The position numbers and the translations under genes are program-made. Below, one piece after another: positions 1 through 8,783 of a stretch of 64,000 bases of DNA. The first letter of the stretch is position 1, and each line of letters starts with the position of its first letter. Origin of the DNA: Candidatus Bariatricus faecipullorum (lineage in GTDB: Bacteria; Bacillota; Clostridia; Lachnospirales; Lachnospiraceae); NCBI GenBank assembly GCA_019118525.1, contig DWYV01000015.1:18008-82007 (forward strand), in the 5' to 3' direction. The notes under the pieces are model-generated. The model saw only the letters and a program-made list of their open reading frames with translations, did no database searches and was not told where the DNA came from.

Positions 1-375
1 CTCATGGATGGAGCCGTAAAGCATCATCCTGCTCTCAATGGTATAATTGCCGGACAGCAGCTGGTTCAGTCCTTCCTCCACATGGTGCACCTCCACCTCG
101 GTCAGATATCCCAGGGTTCCCATGTTGATGCCAAGGAGCGGAATCTCCGTCCCGAACAGCTTCCGGGCGGCCTGCAGGAAGGTGCCGTCCCCTCCGATAA
201 CCAGGGCGCAGTCCGTGTCCGCCGGGACTTCCGGGACCGCCTCCCGGCCCAGGACGCCGGGCATGGAACTGGCCCAGGTCCGTCCCTTGTTCTCCAGGAA
301 CCGGGCCACCTGCTCCGTAATTTTGTGATTTTCGTCTTTTCCTTCGTTTGTAATAATATAAAAGTGTTCCATCAT
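1..375 (-). CDS. nadK: NAD kinase, N-terminal part (cut by window edge)
   Basis: Phosphorylates NAD to NADP in the cytosol. Only the first 125 residues are in the window; the frame is open to position 1. The diagnostic GGDGT motif is at residues 61-65 and the conserved GINMGTLGYL stretch at 82-91, both typical of the NadK/PpnK family. Translation starts at one of two adjacent ATG codons (375 or 372). It follows tlyA by 8 bases, the common clostridial order tlyA-nadK, so it is probably the distal part of the asp23-nusB-xse-ispA-dxs operon. Nothing can be said about the C-terminal half. Confidence 0.93.
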   Translation of the reverse strand, partial: MMEHFYIITNEGKDENHKITEQVARFLENKGRTWASSMPGVLGREAVPEVPADTDCALVIGGDGTFLQAARKLFGTEIPLLGINMGTLGYLTEVEVHHVEEGLNQLLSGNYTIESRMMLYGSIHE

Positions 376-383
376 ACGCAGTC

Positions 384-1199
384 TTATTCTTTCTTTGCCA
401 GTGTGTCAAATGCCGCGTCCGCCACGGCTCTGAGATTGATAGTTTCCGCCAGATATTCCGAACCCGCAGGACATTTTTTCAGATGCATCAGATACTCGAT
501 GTTTCCTTCCGGTCCTTTTATGGGAGAAAAATCCAGCGCCTTTATCTGAAATCCAAGGGAAAGGGCTGTTCCGGTGATATGTTCCAGCACTTCCAGATGG
601 GTGCTTTTTTCCCGTACCACTCCCTTTTTCCCTACCTTTTCCCTGCCGGCCTCGAACTGAGGCTTTACCAGGGCGACGATTTCTCCTTCCTCTGTCAGAT
701 ACGCCCGCACGGCAGGCAGGACTTTGTCCAGGGAAATAAACGATACGTCGATAGAGGAAAAATCAATGGGTTCTCCCAGGTCTTCCGGCGTCACATAGCG
801 GATGTTGGTTTTTTCCATACAGACCACCCGCTCATCCTGGCGGAGTTTCCAGTCCAGCTGTCCTCTGCCCACGTCAATGGCGAAGACCTTTCTGGCGCCG
901 TTCTGTAACATACAGTCGGTAAATCCTCCGGTGGAAGCGCCCACGTCGGTGCAGACTTTCCCTTCCACCGACAGGTCAAAATTTCTCATGGCTTTTTCCA
1001 GTTTCAGTCCGCCCCGGCTCACATAGGGAAGGGCGTGTCCCCGCACCTCGATAACGGCGTCTTCCGGGAAGGTGCTTCCCGCCTTGTCCTCTTTCTGGCC
1101 GTCCACATATACATTTCCTGCCATAATCACCGCCTTCGCCTTTTCCCGGGAAGGCGCCAGATTCCGTTTTACAAGCAGAATATCCAGCCGTTCTTTCAT
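384..1199 (-). CDS. tlyA: TlyA-family rRNA 2'-O-methyltransferase
   Basis: 271 residues, normal for TlyA/YqxC. An S4 RNA-binding domain occupies about residues 1-65, followed by an FtsJ-like Rossmann methyltransferase: SAM motif DVGASTGGFTDC at 85-96, DVSFISL at 151-157 and LVKPQFEAG at 177-185. Family members methylate ribose on rRNA using SAM; the name hemolysin A is historical. The start ATG at 1199 overlaps the dxs stop (ATGA), pointing to translational coupling. Position between dxs and nadK is conserved in Firmicutes. The target nucleotides in this organism cannot be told from sequence. Confidence 0.92.
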   Translation of the reverse strand: MKERLDILLVKRNLAPSREKAKAVIMAGNVYVDGQKEDKAGSTFPEDAVIEVRGHALPYVSRGGLKLEKAMRNFDLSVEGKVCTDVGASTGGFTDCMLQNGARKVFAIDVGRGQLDWKLRQDERVVCMEKTNIRYVTPEDLGEPIDFSSIDVSFISLDKVLPAVRAYLTEEGEIVALVKPQFEAGREKVGKKGVVREKSTHLEVLEHITGTALSLGFQIKALDFSPIKGPEGNIEYLMHLKKCPAGSEYLAETINLRAVADAAFDTLAKKE

Positions 1200-3091
1200 T
1201 CCTTCTGTCCTTTCTTCGTATCTGCGTTTATCATCAGCCAGGCCGTCACGGTCCGGGCCGTAATGGAAGGCGCATCCAGAAGGACTTCCTCCCGGAGAAT
1301 ATCCACACTTCCGTGCTCGATGTAATCGTCCGGCAGCGCCGCCGTCAGCACATGGACCGGCAGGTTCTGGTCTTCCACAAATGCCTCCACCTGTTCCCCG
1401 TATCCCCCGGTCTTTACATTTTCCTCCACAGTGAGAATCAGCTGATGGTCTTTCGCCAGCTCCCGGAGCATACCGCCGTCCAGCGGTTTTACAAACCGGG
1501 CGTTTACCAGCGAACAGTTGTAGCCGGTGTTCTTCAGAAGCCGTCTGACTTCTGCCGCCGTATCCATCATATGTCCCACGCCGATAACGGCGATGTCTTC
1601 TTCTTCATAAATCCACTCACTTTTCCCGTACTCCACAGGGCTGCGGAATTCCCGGAAATTCTCACTGGCCTCGCCCCTCGGATACCGCAGGGCGGCCGGA
1701 GATTCCATACGCACGGCAAACCGCAGCATGTCCGCCAGCTCCCATTTGTTCTTGGGGGCCATTACCGTCATGTTGGGAATGGCAGAGAGATAGGACAAGT
1801 CGAAGATTCCCTGATGGGTCTCTCCGTCGCTTCCCACAAGCCCTGCCCGGTCGATGGCAAAGGTAACCGGCAGATTCTGCAGACAGACGTCGTGAATTAT
1901 CTGGTCATATCCCCGCTGAAGAAAGGAGGAATAAACGGCAAATACCGGGTGCAGTCCGGCCGCCGCCAGTCCCGCGGAAAACGTCACCGCATGTCCCTCC
2001 GCAATGCCCACGTCAAAAAAGCGGTCCGGAAAATGCCGGTGAAACGCCGCCAGTCCGGTTCCGTCCTCCATGGCCGCGGTAATGGCGGTCAGACGCTTAT
2101 CCTTCTTTCCCATATCCAGCATGACCTTGGAAAACACGTCGGTATAGCTGTCCTTCGTTTTCTTTTTCAGGGGTTCCCCGGTGGCAATGTCAAAAGGTGC
2201 CGTTCCATGGAACCTGGCCGGATTCTCTTCTGCCGGCCAGTAGCCTTTTCCCTTCCGGGTCAGGACATGAAGCAGTACCGGCCCACGGACCCGCTTTGCC
2301 TCCTGAAAGGCCCGCTCCAGAGCCCGGATGTCATGGCCGTTTACCGGTCCCAGATATTTGATTCCCATATCCTCAAAAAACATTCCCGGCACAAAAAGCT
2401 GCTTAATGCTGTTTTTCGTCCGCCGCAGGTGCCGCACGATTTTATCCCCGCCTACCGGAAAACTTCCGATGGCGTTTTCCACGGCGCTCTTAAAGTCCGT
2501 GTAGGCCTCCGTGGTGCGGACGTCGTCCAGATACCGGGACATCCCGCCCACATTCTGGGATATGGACATGTTGTTGTCATTCAGAACGATAATAAAATTT
2601 GTTTTCAGGGTGGCCGCGTTGTTCAGCGCCTCATAGGCCATTCCCCCGGTCAGGGACCCGTCCCCGATGACAGAGACAACGGAATACTCCTCCCCCCGGA
2701 TGTCCCGGCCCCGGACATATCCAAGTCCTGCCGATACGGAGGTGGAACTGTGCCCCGTGTCAAAGGCGTCACAGTCGCTTTCCTTCCGTTTGGGGAATCC
2801 GCTCATGCCTCCATATTTCCGGAGGCCGTCAAACCCCTCCCGTCTTCCCGTCAGCAGCTTGTGCGTGTAGGACTGGTGTCCTACATCCCAGATAATCTTA
2901 TCTTCCGGCAGATGGAAGATCCGGTGCATGGCAATGGTCAGCTCCACCACTCCCAGGTTGGACGCCAGATGCCCCCCGGACCTGCTGATTTTCTCGATGA
3001 GAAAATCCCTGATTTCCTCCGCCAGAACGGGAAGCTCCTCCTCTTCCAGCAGCTGGATATCGTTCGCCTTCTGGATTTTTTCCAGATACAT
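1196..3091 (-). CDS. dxs: 1-deoxy-D-xylulose-5-phosphate synthase
   Basis: 631 residues, full length. First step of the MEP isoprenoid pathway: pyruvate plus glyceraldehyde 3-phosphate to DXP, thiamine diphosphate dependent. The ThDP signature GDGSLTGG is at residues 143-150 with NDNNMSIS at 171-178, and the transketolase-type pyrimidine and C-terminal domains follow. The start at 3091 has a GAGAGGTGAG ribosome binding site. It follows ispA by 14 bases, so the first pathway step and the prenyl synthase are made together. The end overlaps the tlyA start. Confidence 0.97.
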   Translation of the reverse strand: MYLEKIQKANDIQLLEEEELPVLAEEIRDFLIEKISRSGGHLASNLGVVELTIAMHRIFHLPEDKIIWDVGHQSYTHKLLTGRREGFDGLRKYGGMSGFPKRKESDCDAFDTGHSSTSVSAGLGYVRGRDIRGEEYSVVSVIGDGSLTGGMAYEALNNAATLKTNFIIVLNDNNMSISQNVGGMSRYLDDVRTTEAYTDFKSAVENAIGSFPVGGDKIVRHLRRTKNSIKQLFVPGMFFEDMGIKYLGPVNGHDIRALERAFQEAKRVRGPVLLHVLTRKGKGYWPAEENPARFHGTAPFDIATGEPLKKKTKDSYTDVFSKVMLDMGKKDKRLTAITAAMEDGTGLAAFHRHFPDRFFDVGIAEGHAVTFSAGLAAAGLHPVFAVYSSFLQRGYDQIIHDVCLQNLPVTFAIDRAGLVGSDGETHQGIFDLSYLSAIPNMTVMAPKNKWELADMLRFAVRMESPAALRYPRGEASENFREFRSPVEYGKSEWIYEEEDIAVIGVGHMMDTAAEVRRLLKNTGYNCSLVNARFVKPLDGGMLRELAKDHQLILTVEENVKTGGYGEQVEAFVEDQNLPVHVLTAALPDDYIEHGSVDILREEVLLDAPSITARTVTAWLMINADTKKGQKE

Positions 3092-3105
3092 GGCCTCTCA
3101 CCTCT

Positions 3106-3996
3106 CTATTTTTTCCTGTGTACCAGTTCGCCCACCAGCCAGACCAGGAAGGGATTCTCATATCCCAGTCCTTCCAGGAGTTCCACTGCCTCCCTGGAAA
3201 CGGCCGCCGCGTCTTCCCGGGCCCCCGCAAGGCCCCGTATGGTCACATAGGTTGTCTTCTCGTTTTTTTCATCGCTGTGAACCGGTTTTCCCAGTTCCTC
3301 CGTGGTGCTGGTCACATCCAGAATATCGTCTTCTATCTGGAAGGCCAGACCGATGTCTCCGGCGATTTTCTCCACCGTCTTTACCTGCTCTTCGGAAGCG
3401 CCTGCCAGCACGGCTCCCACCATCATGGCCGCTTCAATCAGGGCGCCTGTCTTCAGTGCATAGATAAAATCCAGCATATCCCGGTCCAGGCTTTTTCCGC
3501 TCTGGGCCACATCCACGGTCTGTCCGCCTATCATGCCGTAAATCCCCGCCTTCCGGGCCAGAATCTGCAGGGCCTTCCCTGCTTCCGGCATTTTCTCCGG
3601 GGCTGTGTCAAAAGCCTTCAGGGCCGTCTCAAAAGCATAGTTTAAAAGGGCGTCCCCCGCCAGAATGCCCATGGCCTCTCCATAGACCACATGGGTGGTT
3701 TTTCTCCCCCTGCGGTACTCATCGTTGTCCATGGCAGGCAAATCATCGTGGACCAGGGAATAGGTGTGTATCATTTCCAGGGCTGCCATAAAGGGTTCAA
3801 TGATCTTTCCTGTTCCCCCGAACATCAGAAAGGTTTCCCGCATCAGCAGGGGGCGCAGCCGCTTCCCGCCTGCCAGGAGGCTGTATTCCATGGCCTCCAT
3901 AATTTCCTTCTGGTATCCTTCCGGTCTGGGAAGATACGCTTTCAGAACCGCTTCCACTTCCCGGGTCTTCTGTTCCTGCAACGCTTTAAAATTCAT
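3106..3996 (-). CDS. ispA: Short-chain polyprenyl (farnesyl/geranyl) diphosphate synthase
   Basis: Trans-prenyltransferase condensing IPP with allylic diphosphates. The first aspartate-rich motif DDLPAMD is at residues 84-90 and the second, FQIEDDILD, lies further on. Five residues before the first Asp motif are small or polar rather than a clear chain-length block, so farnesyl versus geranyl product is not settled by eye. The start is taken at ATG 3996 because GGAGAGACAC precedes it; an in-frame ATG at 4008 would lengthen it by four residues. It overlaps the xseB end by 11 bases. Gene order xseA-xseB-ispA-dxs is standard in Firmicutes. Confidence 0.93.
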   Translation of the reverse strand: MNFKALQEQKTREVEAVLKAYLPRPEGYQKEIMEAMEYSLLAGGKRLRPLLMRETFLMFGGTGKIIEPFMAALEMIHTYSLVHDDLPAMDNDEYRRGRKTTHVVYGEAMGILAGDALLNYAFETALKAFDTAPEKMPEAGKALQILARKAGIYGMIGGQTVDVAQSGKSLDRDMLDFIYALKTGALIEAAMMVGAVLAGASEEQVKTVEKIAGDIGLAFQIEDDILDVTSTTEELGKPVHSDEKNEKTTYVTIRGLAGAREDAAAVSREAVELLEGLGYENPFLVWLVGELVHRKK

Positions 3997-4225
3997 GTGT
4001 CTCTCCATTCTCTTCCAGAATCAGTACCTGCTTCTCCACCTGGTCAATCTTCTCGCTGCACTGCCGGAGCATGTCCATTCCCTGCTTATAAAGCCGGAAG
4101 GATTCCTCCAGGGACAGGTCCCCTTTCTCCAGGTTCTCCGCCACAGTGTCCAGCTTCTCAAAAAGGCTGTCCAGGGTTTCTTCTTTCCCTTCGCCTGTCT
4201 CCTCTTTTCTGATTTCCTCAGACAT
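3986..4225 (-). CDS. xseB: Exodeoxyribonuclease VII small subunit
   Basis: 79 residues, a mostly helical protein with the family pattern LDTVAENLEKGDLSLEESF in its first half. It forms the multi-copy small subunit around XseA in exonuclease VII, which degrades single-stranded DNA. Its start overlaps the xseA stop by 8 bases and its end overlaps ispA, so the three genes are tightly coupled. The N-terminal 15 residues are acidic and variable, as usual. Confidence 0.93.
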   Translation of the reverse strand: MSEEIRKEETGEGKEETLDSLFEKLDTVAENLEKGDLSLEESFRLYKQGMDMLRQCSEKIDQVEKQVLILEENGETHEF

Positions 4226-5495
4226 GGTATTCCTCCTTTTCCGCCTCTTCGGCCAGGGCCCGGATGCGTCCGTCCCTTACATGAATCAGGAGCCGGTCGC
4301 CCGGCTTTACATCTGCCGTCTGCCGTATGGCATGTCCCTTCTCATCCGCCACCCAGGCATAGCCCTGATTCAGCTTCTCCAGGGGGGACAGTCCCTTCAG
4401 GCGCTGAATGCAGACTTCCAGTCTGTGCCGGCCGGCATTTAACCGGTCTCTCATCAGACGGGGCAGTTTTTCTCCCAGCGCGTCTCTCCTTCTGGCTGCT
4501 TCCTCCAGCTTCCGGTTCATCTCCCCGGGAAGTTTTTCTTCCAGGGAAGCCAGTCTCTGCCGGTAATCCAGCACCCGGGTTCGGGGGCTCTGCCGGGAAA
4601 TGCGCATTTTTTTCTGCGCCAGAAGCAGCTTTTGCTCCTTCAGTTTTCCGGACATGGCCCGGGAAAGCGCGGCCTTTCCTTCCAGCAGTTTCCCCTGAAA
4701 CTCTGCCAGGGAAAAGACCGCCAGCTCTGCTGCCGCCGAGGGGGTGGGCGCGCGTAAATCCGCCACATAATCAATAATCGTGGTGTCTGTCTCATGGCCC
4801 ACAGCCGAAATCACCGGAGTCCTGCAGTCAAACACCGCACGGGCTACTTTTTCCTCATTGAAAGCCCACAAGTCCTCCATGGAGCCGCCGCCTCTTCCTA
4901 CTATCATTACATCCACGCCTGCCGCATCCACGGTCCGGATGGCTTTTACAATGCTGTCCGCAGCACCCTCTCCCTGCACCTGGGCCGGGCAGAGCAGAAG
5001 CTGGACATAGGGATTGCGCCTGTGGGATATCTGGATAATATCCCGCACCGCCGCACCGGTGGAAGCGGTCACCACGCCCACCCGGAAGGCATACCGGGGA
5101 ATGGGCTTTTTGTATTCCGGGGCAAACATCCCCATCTCTTCCAGTTCCTTTTTGAGAGCCTGAAATTTCTCATAAAGCAGGCCGGCACCGTCCAGTACGA
5201 TTTCCCGGGCGTAGAGCTGATACTTTCCGTCCCGCTCATAGACGCGGATACTTCCCAGTACAATGACCTGCTGCCCTTCGCTCATGCGAAAAGAAAGCCC
5301 GCTCCGCTGCCCGGCAAACATAACGCAGGCAATCGTTCCGGACTCATCTTTCAGCGAAAAATAAATATGACCGGAAGTGTGGTATTTGACATTGGACACT
5401 TCCCCTTTTACATAAATCCGATTCAGCATGAAGTCCTGCGCAAACATATTCTTGATGTAAGCGTTGACTTCCCTGACTGTATATACGTTCTTCAT
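4218..5495 (-). CDS. xseA: Exodeoxyribonuclease VII large subunit
   Basis: About 425 residues. An N-terminal OB-fold (about 1-100) begins with KNVYTVREVN, followed by the catalytic domain with the family segments VGVVTASTGAAVRDI and VGRGGGSMEDLWAFNEE, and a coiled C-terminal part. Cleaves single-stranded DNA processively from both ends with XseB. The start is placed at ATG 5495 because homologues begin MKNVYTV; a TTG three codons earlier (5504) is possible. The ribosome binding site is weak, suggesting coupling to nusB, which ends 10 bases upstream. Confidence 0.95.
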   Translation of the reverse strand: MKNVYTVREVNAYIKNMFAQDFMLNRIYVKGEVSNVKYHTSGHIYFSLKDESGTIACVMFAGQRSGLSFRMSEGQQVIVLGSIRVYERDGKYQLYAREIVLDGAGLLYEKFQALKKELEEMGMFAPEYKKPIPRYAFRVGVVTASTGAAVRDIIQISHRRNPYVQLLLCPAQVQGEGAADSIVKAIRTVDAAGVDVMIVGRGGGSMEDLWAFNEEKVARAVFDCRTPVISAVGHETDTTIIDYVADLRAPTPSAAAELAVFSLAEFQGKLLEGKAALSRAMSGKLKEQKLLLAQKKMRISRQSPRTRVLDYRQRLASLEEKLPGEMNRKLEEAARRRDALGEKLPRLMRDRLNAGRHRLEVCIQRLKGLSPLEKLNQGYAWVADEKGHAIRQTADVKPGDRLLIHVRDGRIRALAEEAEKEEYHV

Positions 5496-5505
5496 CTGTG
5501 CCAAA

Positions 5506-5901
5506 TCACATCATCTTTCCCAGGATACCGTTGACAAAGGCCGGTCCCTCATCACCGGAAAACCGCTTTGCAAGCTCCACAGCCTCATTGACGGCCACTT
5601 TTTCCGGAATATCCTCATCCCATTTCATCTCATAGACGGCCAGTCTTAAAATCGTCAGGTCCACCTTGTTCATCCGGCTGGTCTTCCATCCGCTGGAATG
5701 GGTGTTAATCAGGCTGTCAATCTCCTCCAGGTGCTCCAGCACGGCCCGGGCCTTCTGCAGCATATAGGCGTAGTCCTTCTCCGACACCTGCTCCAGCTGG
5801 TTCAGATACAGTTCAAACTGCTCTGCAGCCGGAGTGTCCCCGGAAAACTCCACACCAAATATCATCTTGAATATATGCTCTCTGAGCTCGCTTCTTCCCA
5901 T
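5506..5901 (-). CDS. nusB: Transcription antitermination factor NusB
   Basis: 131 residues, all-helical NusB fold: RSELREHIFKMIFG at the N-terminus and the C-terminal pattern VAVNEAVELAKRFSGDEGP typical of the family. NusB with NusE (S10) binds boxA RNA and supports processive rRNA transcription. AGGAG precedes the ATG at 5901. It lies between asp23 and xseA, the usual clostridial arrangement. Confidence 0.95.
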   Translation of the reverse strand: MGRSELREHIFKMIFGVEFSGDTPAAEQFELYLNQLEQVSEKDYAYMLQKARAVLEHLEEIDSLINTHSSGWKTSRMNKVDLTILRLAVYEMKWDEDIPEKVAVNEAVELAKRFSGDEGPAFVNGILGKMM

Positions 5902-5942
5902 GTCTTTCTCCTAAAATCCTGCTGTATTTTTTCCGGCAGAGC

Positions 5943-6326
5943 CTAATTCTCTTCCGGCATGTCCACGCCGGCAACCCGGACGTTAACGTCGGCCACGGTC
6001 AGGCCTGTCATATTTTCAATGGCCGCTTTGACCTTCTCCTGCACTTTCGCGGTGGTCTCCATGATGTTCTCTCCGTATTTCAGATTCAGTGCCAGGGATA
6101 CGGTTACGATGCCTTCCAGCACGTCTACCCTGACCCCTTTGGAGAGACTTTTCATGCCAAGCTTAGCAATCAGTTCTCTCGTGGCATTTCCCGCCATGGA
6201 GGATACGCCTTCCACTTCCATGGCCGCAAGGCCTGCGATAATCGCCACCACTTCGTCCGCAATCTGCACTTCGCCGAGGCTTTCCTCAGCTGCCATGGTG
6301 TAGCTGTTCTTTTCTTCTCTGCTCAT
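5943..6326 (-). CDS. Asp23/Gls24 family envelope stress protein
   Basis: 127 residues with the Asp23 fold signature: GEVQIADEVVAIIAGLAAMEVEGV near residues 15-40, RELIAKLG, then VRVDVLEGIVTVSLALNLKYG and the terminal VNVRVAGVDMP. No membrane segment, so it is cytoplasmic and probably associates with the membrane through a partner, as described for staphylococcal Asp23-AmaP. It has a strong AAGGAGG site and is the first gene of the asp23-nusB-xseA-xseB-ispA-dxs-tlyA-nadK operon, with a promoter just upstream. Its exact role in Clostridia is unknown. Confidence 0.9.
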   Translation of the reverse strand: MSREEKNSYTMAAEESLGEVQIADEVVAIIAGLAAMEVEGVSSMAGNATRELIAKLGMKSLSKGVRVDVLEGIVTVSLALNLKYGENIMETTAKVQEKVKAAIENMTGLTVADVNVRVAGVDMPEEN

Positions 6327-6377
6327 TAAAAAACCTCCTTTTAAGGTATTTTTCCCATCACTTAAACATCTGTCCGT

Positions 6378-6386
6378 ATTATACCA
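6378..6386 (-). promoter_or_regulatory. Extended -10 promoter of the asp23-nadK operon
   Basis: On the minus strand TGG-TATAAT, an extended -10, lies about 50 bases before the asp23 start codon. The hexamer 17 bases further upstream (TTTCCC) is a poor -35, so recognition probably depends on the TG extension. Inferred from sequence only. Confidence 0.6.
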
Positions 6387-6428
6387 TAATTTCCAAAATG
6401 GGGAAACCCCCCGGGTAAAGGGATTTTT

Positions 6429-8021
6429 CTAGGAGCGGCCGAATTCAGACAGTATAAGTCCCGGGTTTCTCTCCTGCACCAGACGGATGCTCCAGTCGTT
6501 GACAAACAGAAGGAGGGGCCGGTCTTTCAGGTCCTTGATTTTTTTCATGTCGGAGGTGCCGGTCAGCCTGTCCATGTCGATGTCCTCGTTTTCTATCCAG
6601 CGGATATGCTCATAGGGCAGGGTGTCCATCCGGATGTCTACCCGGTACTCATTTTCCAGCCGGTATTTCAGCACGTCAAACTGAAGGACGCCTACTACAC
6701 CCACGATGATCTCTTCCATACCGGTATTGAATTCCTGGAAAATCTGAATGGCTCCTTCCTGGGCAATCTGGCTGATTCCCTTGATAAACTGCTTCCGTTT
6801 CATGGTATCCACCTGACGCACCCGGGCGAAATGTTCCGGCGCAAAGGTGGGAATCCCTTCATAGGCAAATTTTTCCGGGGAGGTGGTCAGGGTGTCCCCG
6901 ATGGAGAAAATTCCCGGGTCAAAGACACCGATGATGTCCCCGCCGTACGCCGTCTCCACCATCTTTCTCTCACTGGCCATCAGCTGCTGCGGCTGGGAAA
7001 GACGCACCTTTTTTCCGCCCTGGACATGAAACACGTCCATACCCGCCTGAAATTCACCGGAACAGATTCGCATAAACGCAATTCTGTCCCGGTGCGCCTT
7101 ATTCATGTTTGCCTGGATTTTAAACACAAAGGCAGAGAAGTCCGTCTCCTTCATGGGGTCAATCTCTCCTTTGTCCGACATTCTGGGCAGAGGCGGCGTG
7201 GTCATTTTCAGGAAATGTTCCAGAAAGGTCTCCACACCGAAGTTGGTCAGCGCCGAGCCAAAGAACACCGGGGAGAGTTTTCCCTGACTCACCAGTTCCT
7301 GGTCGAATTCCGCGCTGGCTCCGTCCAGAAGTTCAATCTCCTCTTCCAGCTTTTCATACTGCTCCGAAGTGACAGACTGTGTCGCCTCCTCACTGCGGAT
7401 GGGAACTTTTTTCACTTCCCCCATAACGGTTCCTTTCCGCGTGTCATAGAAAAGCTCCAGTTCTTTTGTATTCCGGTCATACACGCCCCGGAACTCCTTT
7501 CCGGAGCCGATAGGCCAGTTGATGGGGCAGGTGGCGATGCCCAGCTCTTTTTCAATGTCATCCAGAAGGTCAAAGGTATCCATGGCCTCCCGGTCCATTT
7601 TGTTGATAAAGGTAAAAATCGGAATGTGGCGCATCACACAGACCTTGAAAAGTTTTCTGGTCTGGGCCTCCACGCCTTTGGACCCGTCAATTACCATAAC
7701 GGCGGAATCCGCCGCCATCAGGGTCCGGTAAGTATCCTCGGAAAAGTCCTGGTGGCCCGGCGTATCCAGGATATTAATGCAGTAGCCGCCGTACTGAAAC
7801 TGCAGCACGGAAGAAGTAACCGAAATACCTCTTTCCTTTTCTATCTCCATCCAGTCCGAAACGGCGTGCCTTGCTGTTGCCTTTCCTTTTACGGAACCGG
7901 CCTGGGCAATGGCGCCCCCGTACAGCAGAAACTTCTCCGTCAGGGTTGTTTTTCCCGCATCCGGGTGGGAAATAATCGCAAAGGTTCTTCTCTTTTTTAT
8001 TTCACTGATAAAATCTTCCAT
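6429..8021 (-). CDS. prfC: Peptide chain release factor 3
   Basis: 530 residues, the standard RF3 length (about 529). GTPase motifs: SHPDAGKTTLTEK (G1) near residue 18, DTPGHQDF (G3) and NKMDRE (G4); the C-terminal part matches the RF3-specific domain rather than EF-G. RF3 recycles RF1 and RF2 from the ribosome after termination. The frame is open for another 71 codons upstream, but GAGGAG sits 8 bases before ATG 8021, family homology begins there, and a promoter lies between it and spoIIIAH, so the longer start is rejected. It appears to be transcribed alone. Confidence 0.96.
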   Translation of the reverse strand: MEDFISEIKKRRTFAIISHPDAGKTTLTEKFLLYGGAIAQAGSVKGKATARHAVSDWMEIEKERGISVTSSVLQFQYGGYCINILDTPGHQDFSEDTYRTLMAADSAVMVIDGSKGVEAQTRKLFKVCVMRHIPIFTFINKMDREAMDTFDLLDDIEKELGIATCPINWPIGSGKEFRGVYDRNTKELELFYDTRKGTVMGEVKKVPIRSEEATQSVTSEQYEKLEEEIELLDGASAEFDQELVSQGKLSPVFFGSALTNFGVETFLEHFLKMTTPPLPRMSDKGEIDPMKETDFSAFVFKIQANMNKAHRDRIAFMRICSGEFQAGMDVFHVQGGKKVRLSQPQQLMASERKMVETAYGGDIIGVFDPGIFSIGDTLTTSPEKFAYEGIPTFAPEHFARVRQVDTMKRKQFIKGISQIAQEGAIQIFQEFNTGMEEIIVGVVGVLQFDVLKYRLENEYRVDIRMDTLPYEHIRWIENEDIDMDRLTGTSDMKKIKDLKDRPLLLFVNDWSIRLVQERNPGLILSEFGRS

Positions 8022-8076
8022 CTCAGACTCCTCATTTACGTTCCTTTTTTCTCCGGCATGGCCGGCATTCTTTCCT

Positions 8077-8105
8077 AGTGTAACACAGACCGCACCTTCG
8101 TGCAA
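8077..8105 (-). promoter_or_regulatory. Sigma-A-type promoter of prfC
   Basis: Minus strand TTGCAC, 17-base spacer, TACACT, about 55 bases before the prfC start. It sits in the 112-base gap after spoIIIAH, so prfC can be expressed in vegetative cells independently of the sporulation operon. Confidence 0.65.
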
Positions 8106-8133
8106 ATCATTTCCCTGGTTCCCGGCGGTTTCT

Positions 8134-8769
8134 CTATTCTTCCGCTGCTTCCTCCCCGCTGTGAATGGAAGTAATGACGATGCTGGCCGGCGCGATATTC
8201 GTCTTTCTGGTGACAATGTCTTCAATCTGGGCAAGCTGGGCGTCGCTTAAGCTGCTCTGATTTACCACCACGTCGGCGGAGTCTGCCGTCAGGCTTACCA
8301 CGGACTCCGTAAATCCCTTGGAGGCCAGAAGCGTCTCCACAGCCACTTCCTGCTCGGCCAGTTCAGTAATCTCTACCATCTGGGCCACTGCGTCTGACTT
8401 CTGCTCATCTGTCAGGGAATCATCGTCAATAATGGCCTGAAGCGTTTCCTTGTTCTTTGCCCGGACCTGTTCCCTGCTCACCTTGGCCTCTGCAACCACA
8501 CTGCCGGCCTCGGAGCTGGTCAGGACGGCCTCGCCCGGTGTTCCTTCCACTTCCGCGTCCGCCACTTCTCCTTCCGCCTCCCCGTCCGTCAGGGCGGCGT
8601 CCTCCTCGGAGATATCCAGAAGCTCCTGGTTCGCCAGGTCACTTCCCGTCTCTTCACTGGTACCGGCGTCCCCAAAGAGACGGCCGGAATAATTCAGGTA
8701 GCCTGCCACGGCAATCATTACGGCCAGGGCAGCAATGATAATCTGGTTTCTTTTTACTAATCGTTTCAA
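8134..8769 (-). CDS. spoIIIAH: Stage III sporulation protein AH
   Basis: 211 residues. One membrane segment at about residues 9-27 follows a basic N-terminus; an acidic linker (40-85, rich in Glu, Asp, Ala) leads to a YscJ/FliF-like ring-building domain (about 90-205). SpoIIIAH sits in the mother-cell engulfing membrane and pairs with forespore SpoIIQ to form the channel between the two cells. Last gene of the eight-gene spoIIIA operon, 14 bases after spoIIIAG. No spoIIQ is in the window; clostridia may use a different partner. Confidence 0.95.
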   Translation of the reverse strand: MKRLVKRNQIIIAALAVMIAVAGYLNYSGRLFGDAGTSEETGSDLANQELLDISEEDAALTDGEAEGEVADAEVEGTPGEAVLTSSEAGSVVAEAKVSREQVRAKNKETLQAIIDDDSLTDEQKSDAVAQMVEITELAEQEVAVETLLASKGFTESVVSLTADSADVVVNQSSLSDAQLAQIEDIVTRKTNIAPASIVITSIHSGEEAAEE

Positions 8770-8783
8770 CGTCCTTCCTCCCG

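Noticed and set aside
1313..3250. Very long open frame on the plus strand opposite dxs
   Set aside because: It is the antisense of dxs and ispA, has no family pattern and no ribosome binding site. Long antisense frames are common opposite GC-biased genes here (also 19999-21867 opposite infB, 13173-14672 opposite pnp and 57454-59166 opposite the PPDK-N gene).
8022..8234. 71-codon N-terminal extension of prfC
   Set aside because: Overlaps the end of spoIIIAH, passes through the prfC promoter and lacks homology; the ATG at 8021 has a strong ribosome binding site.
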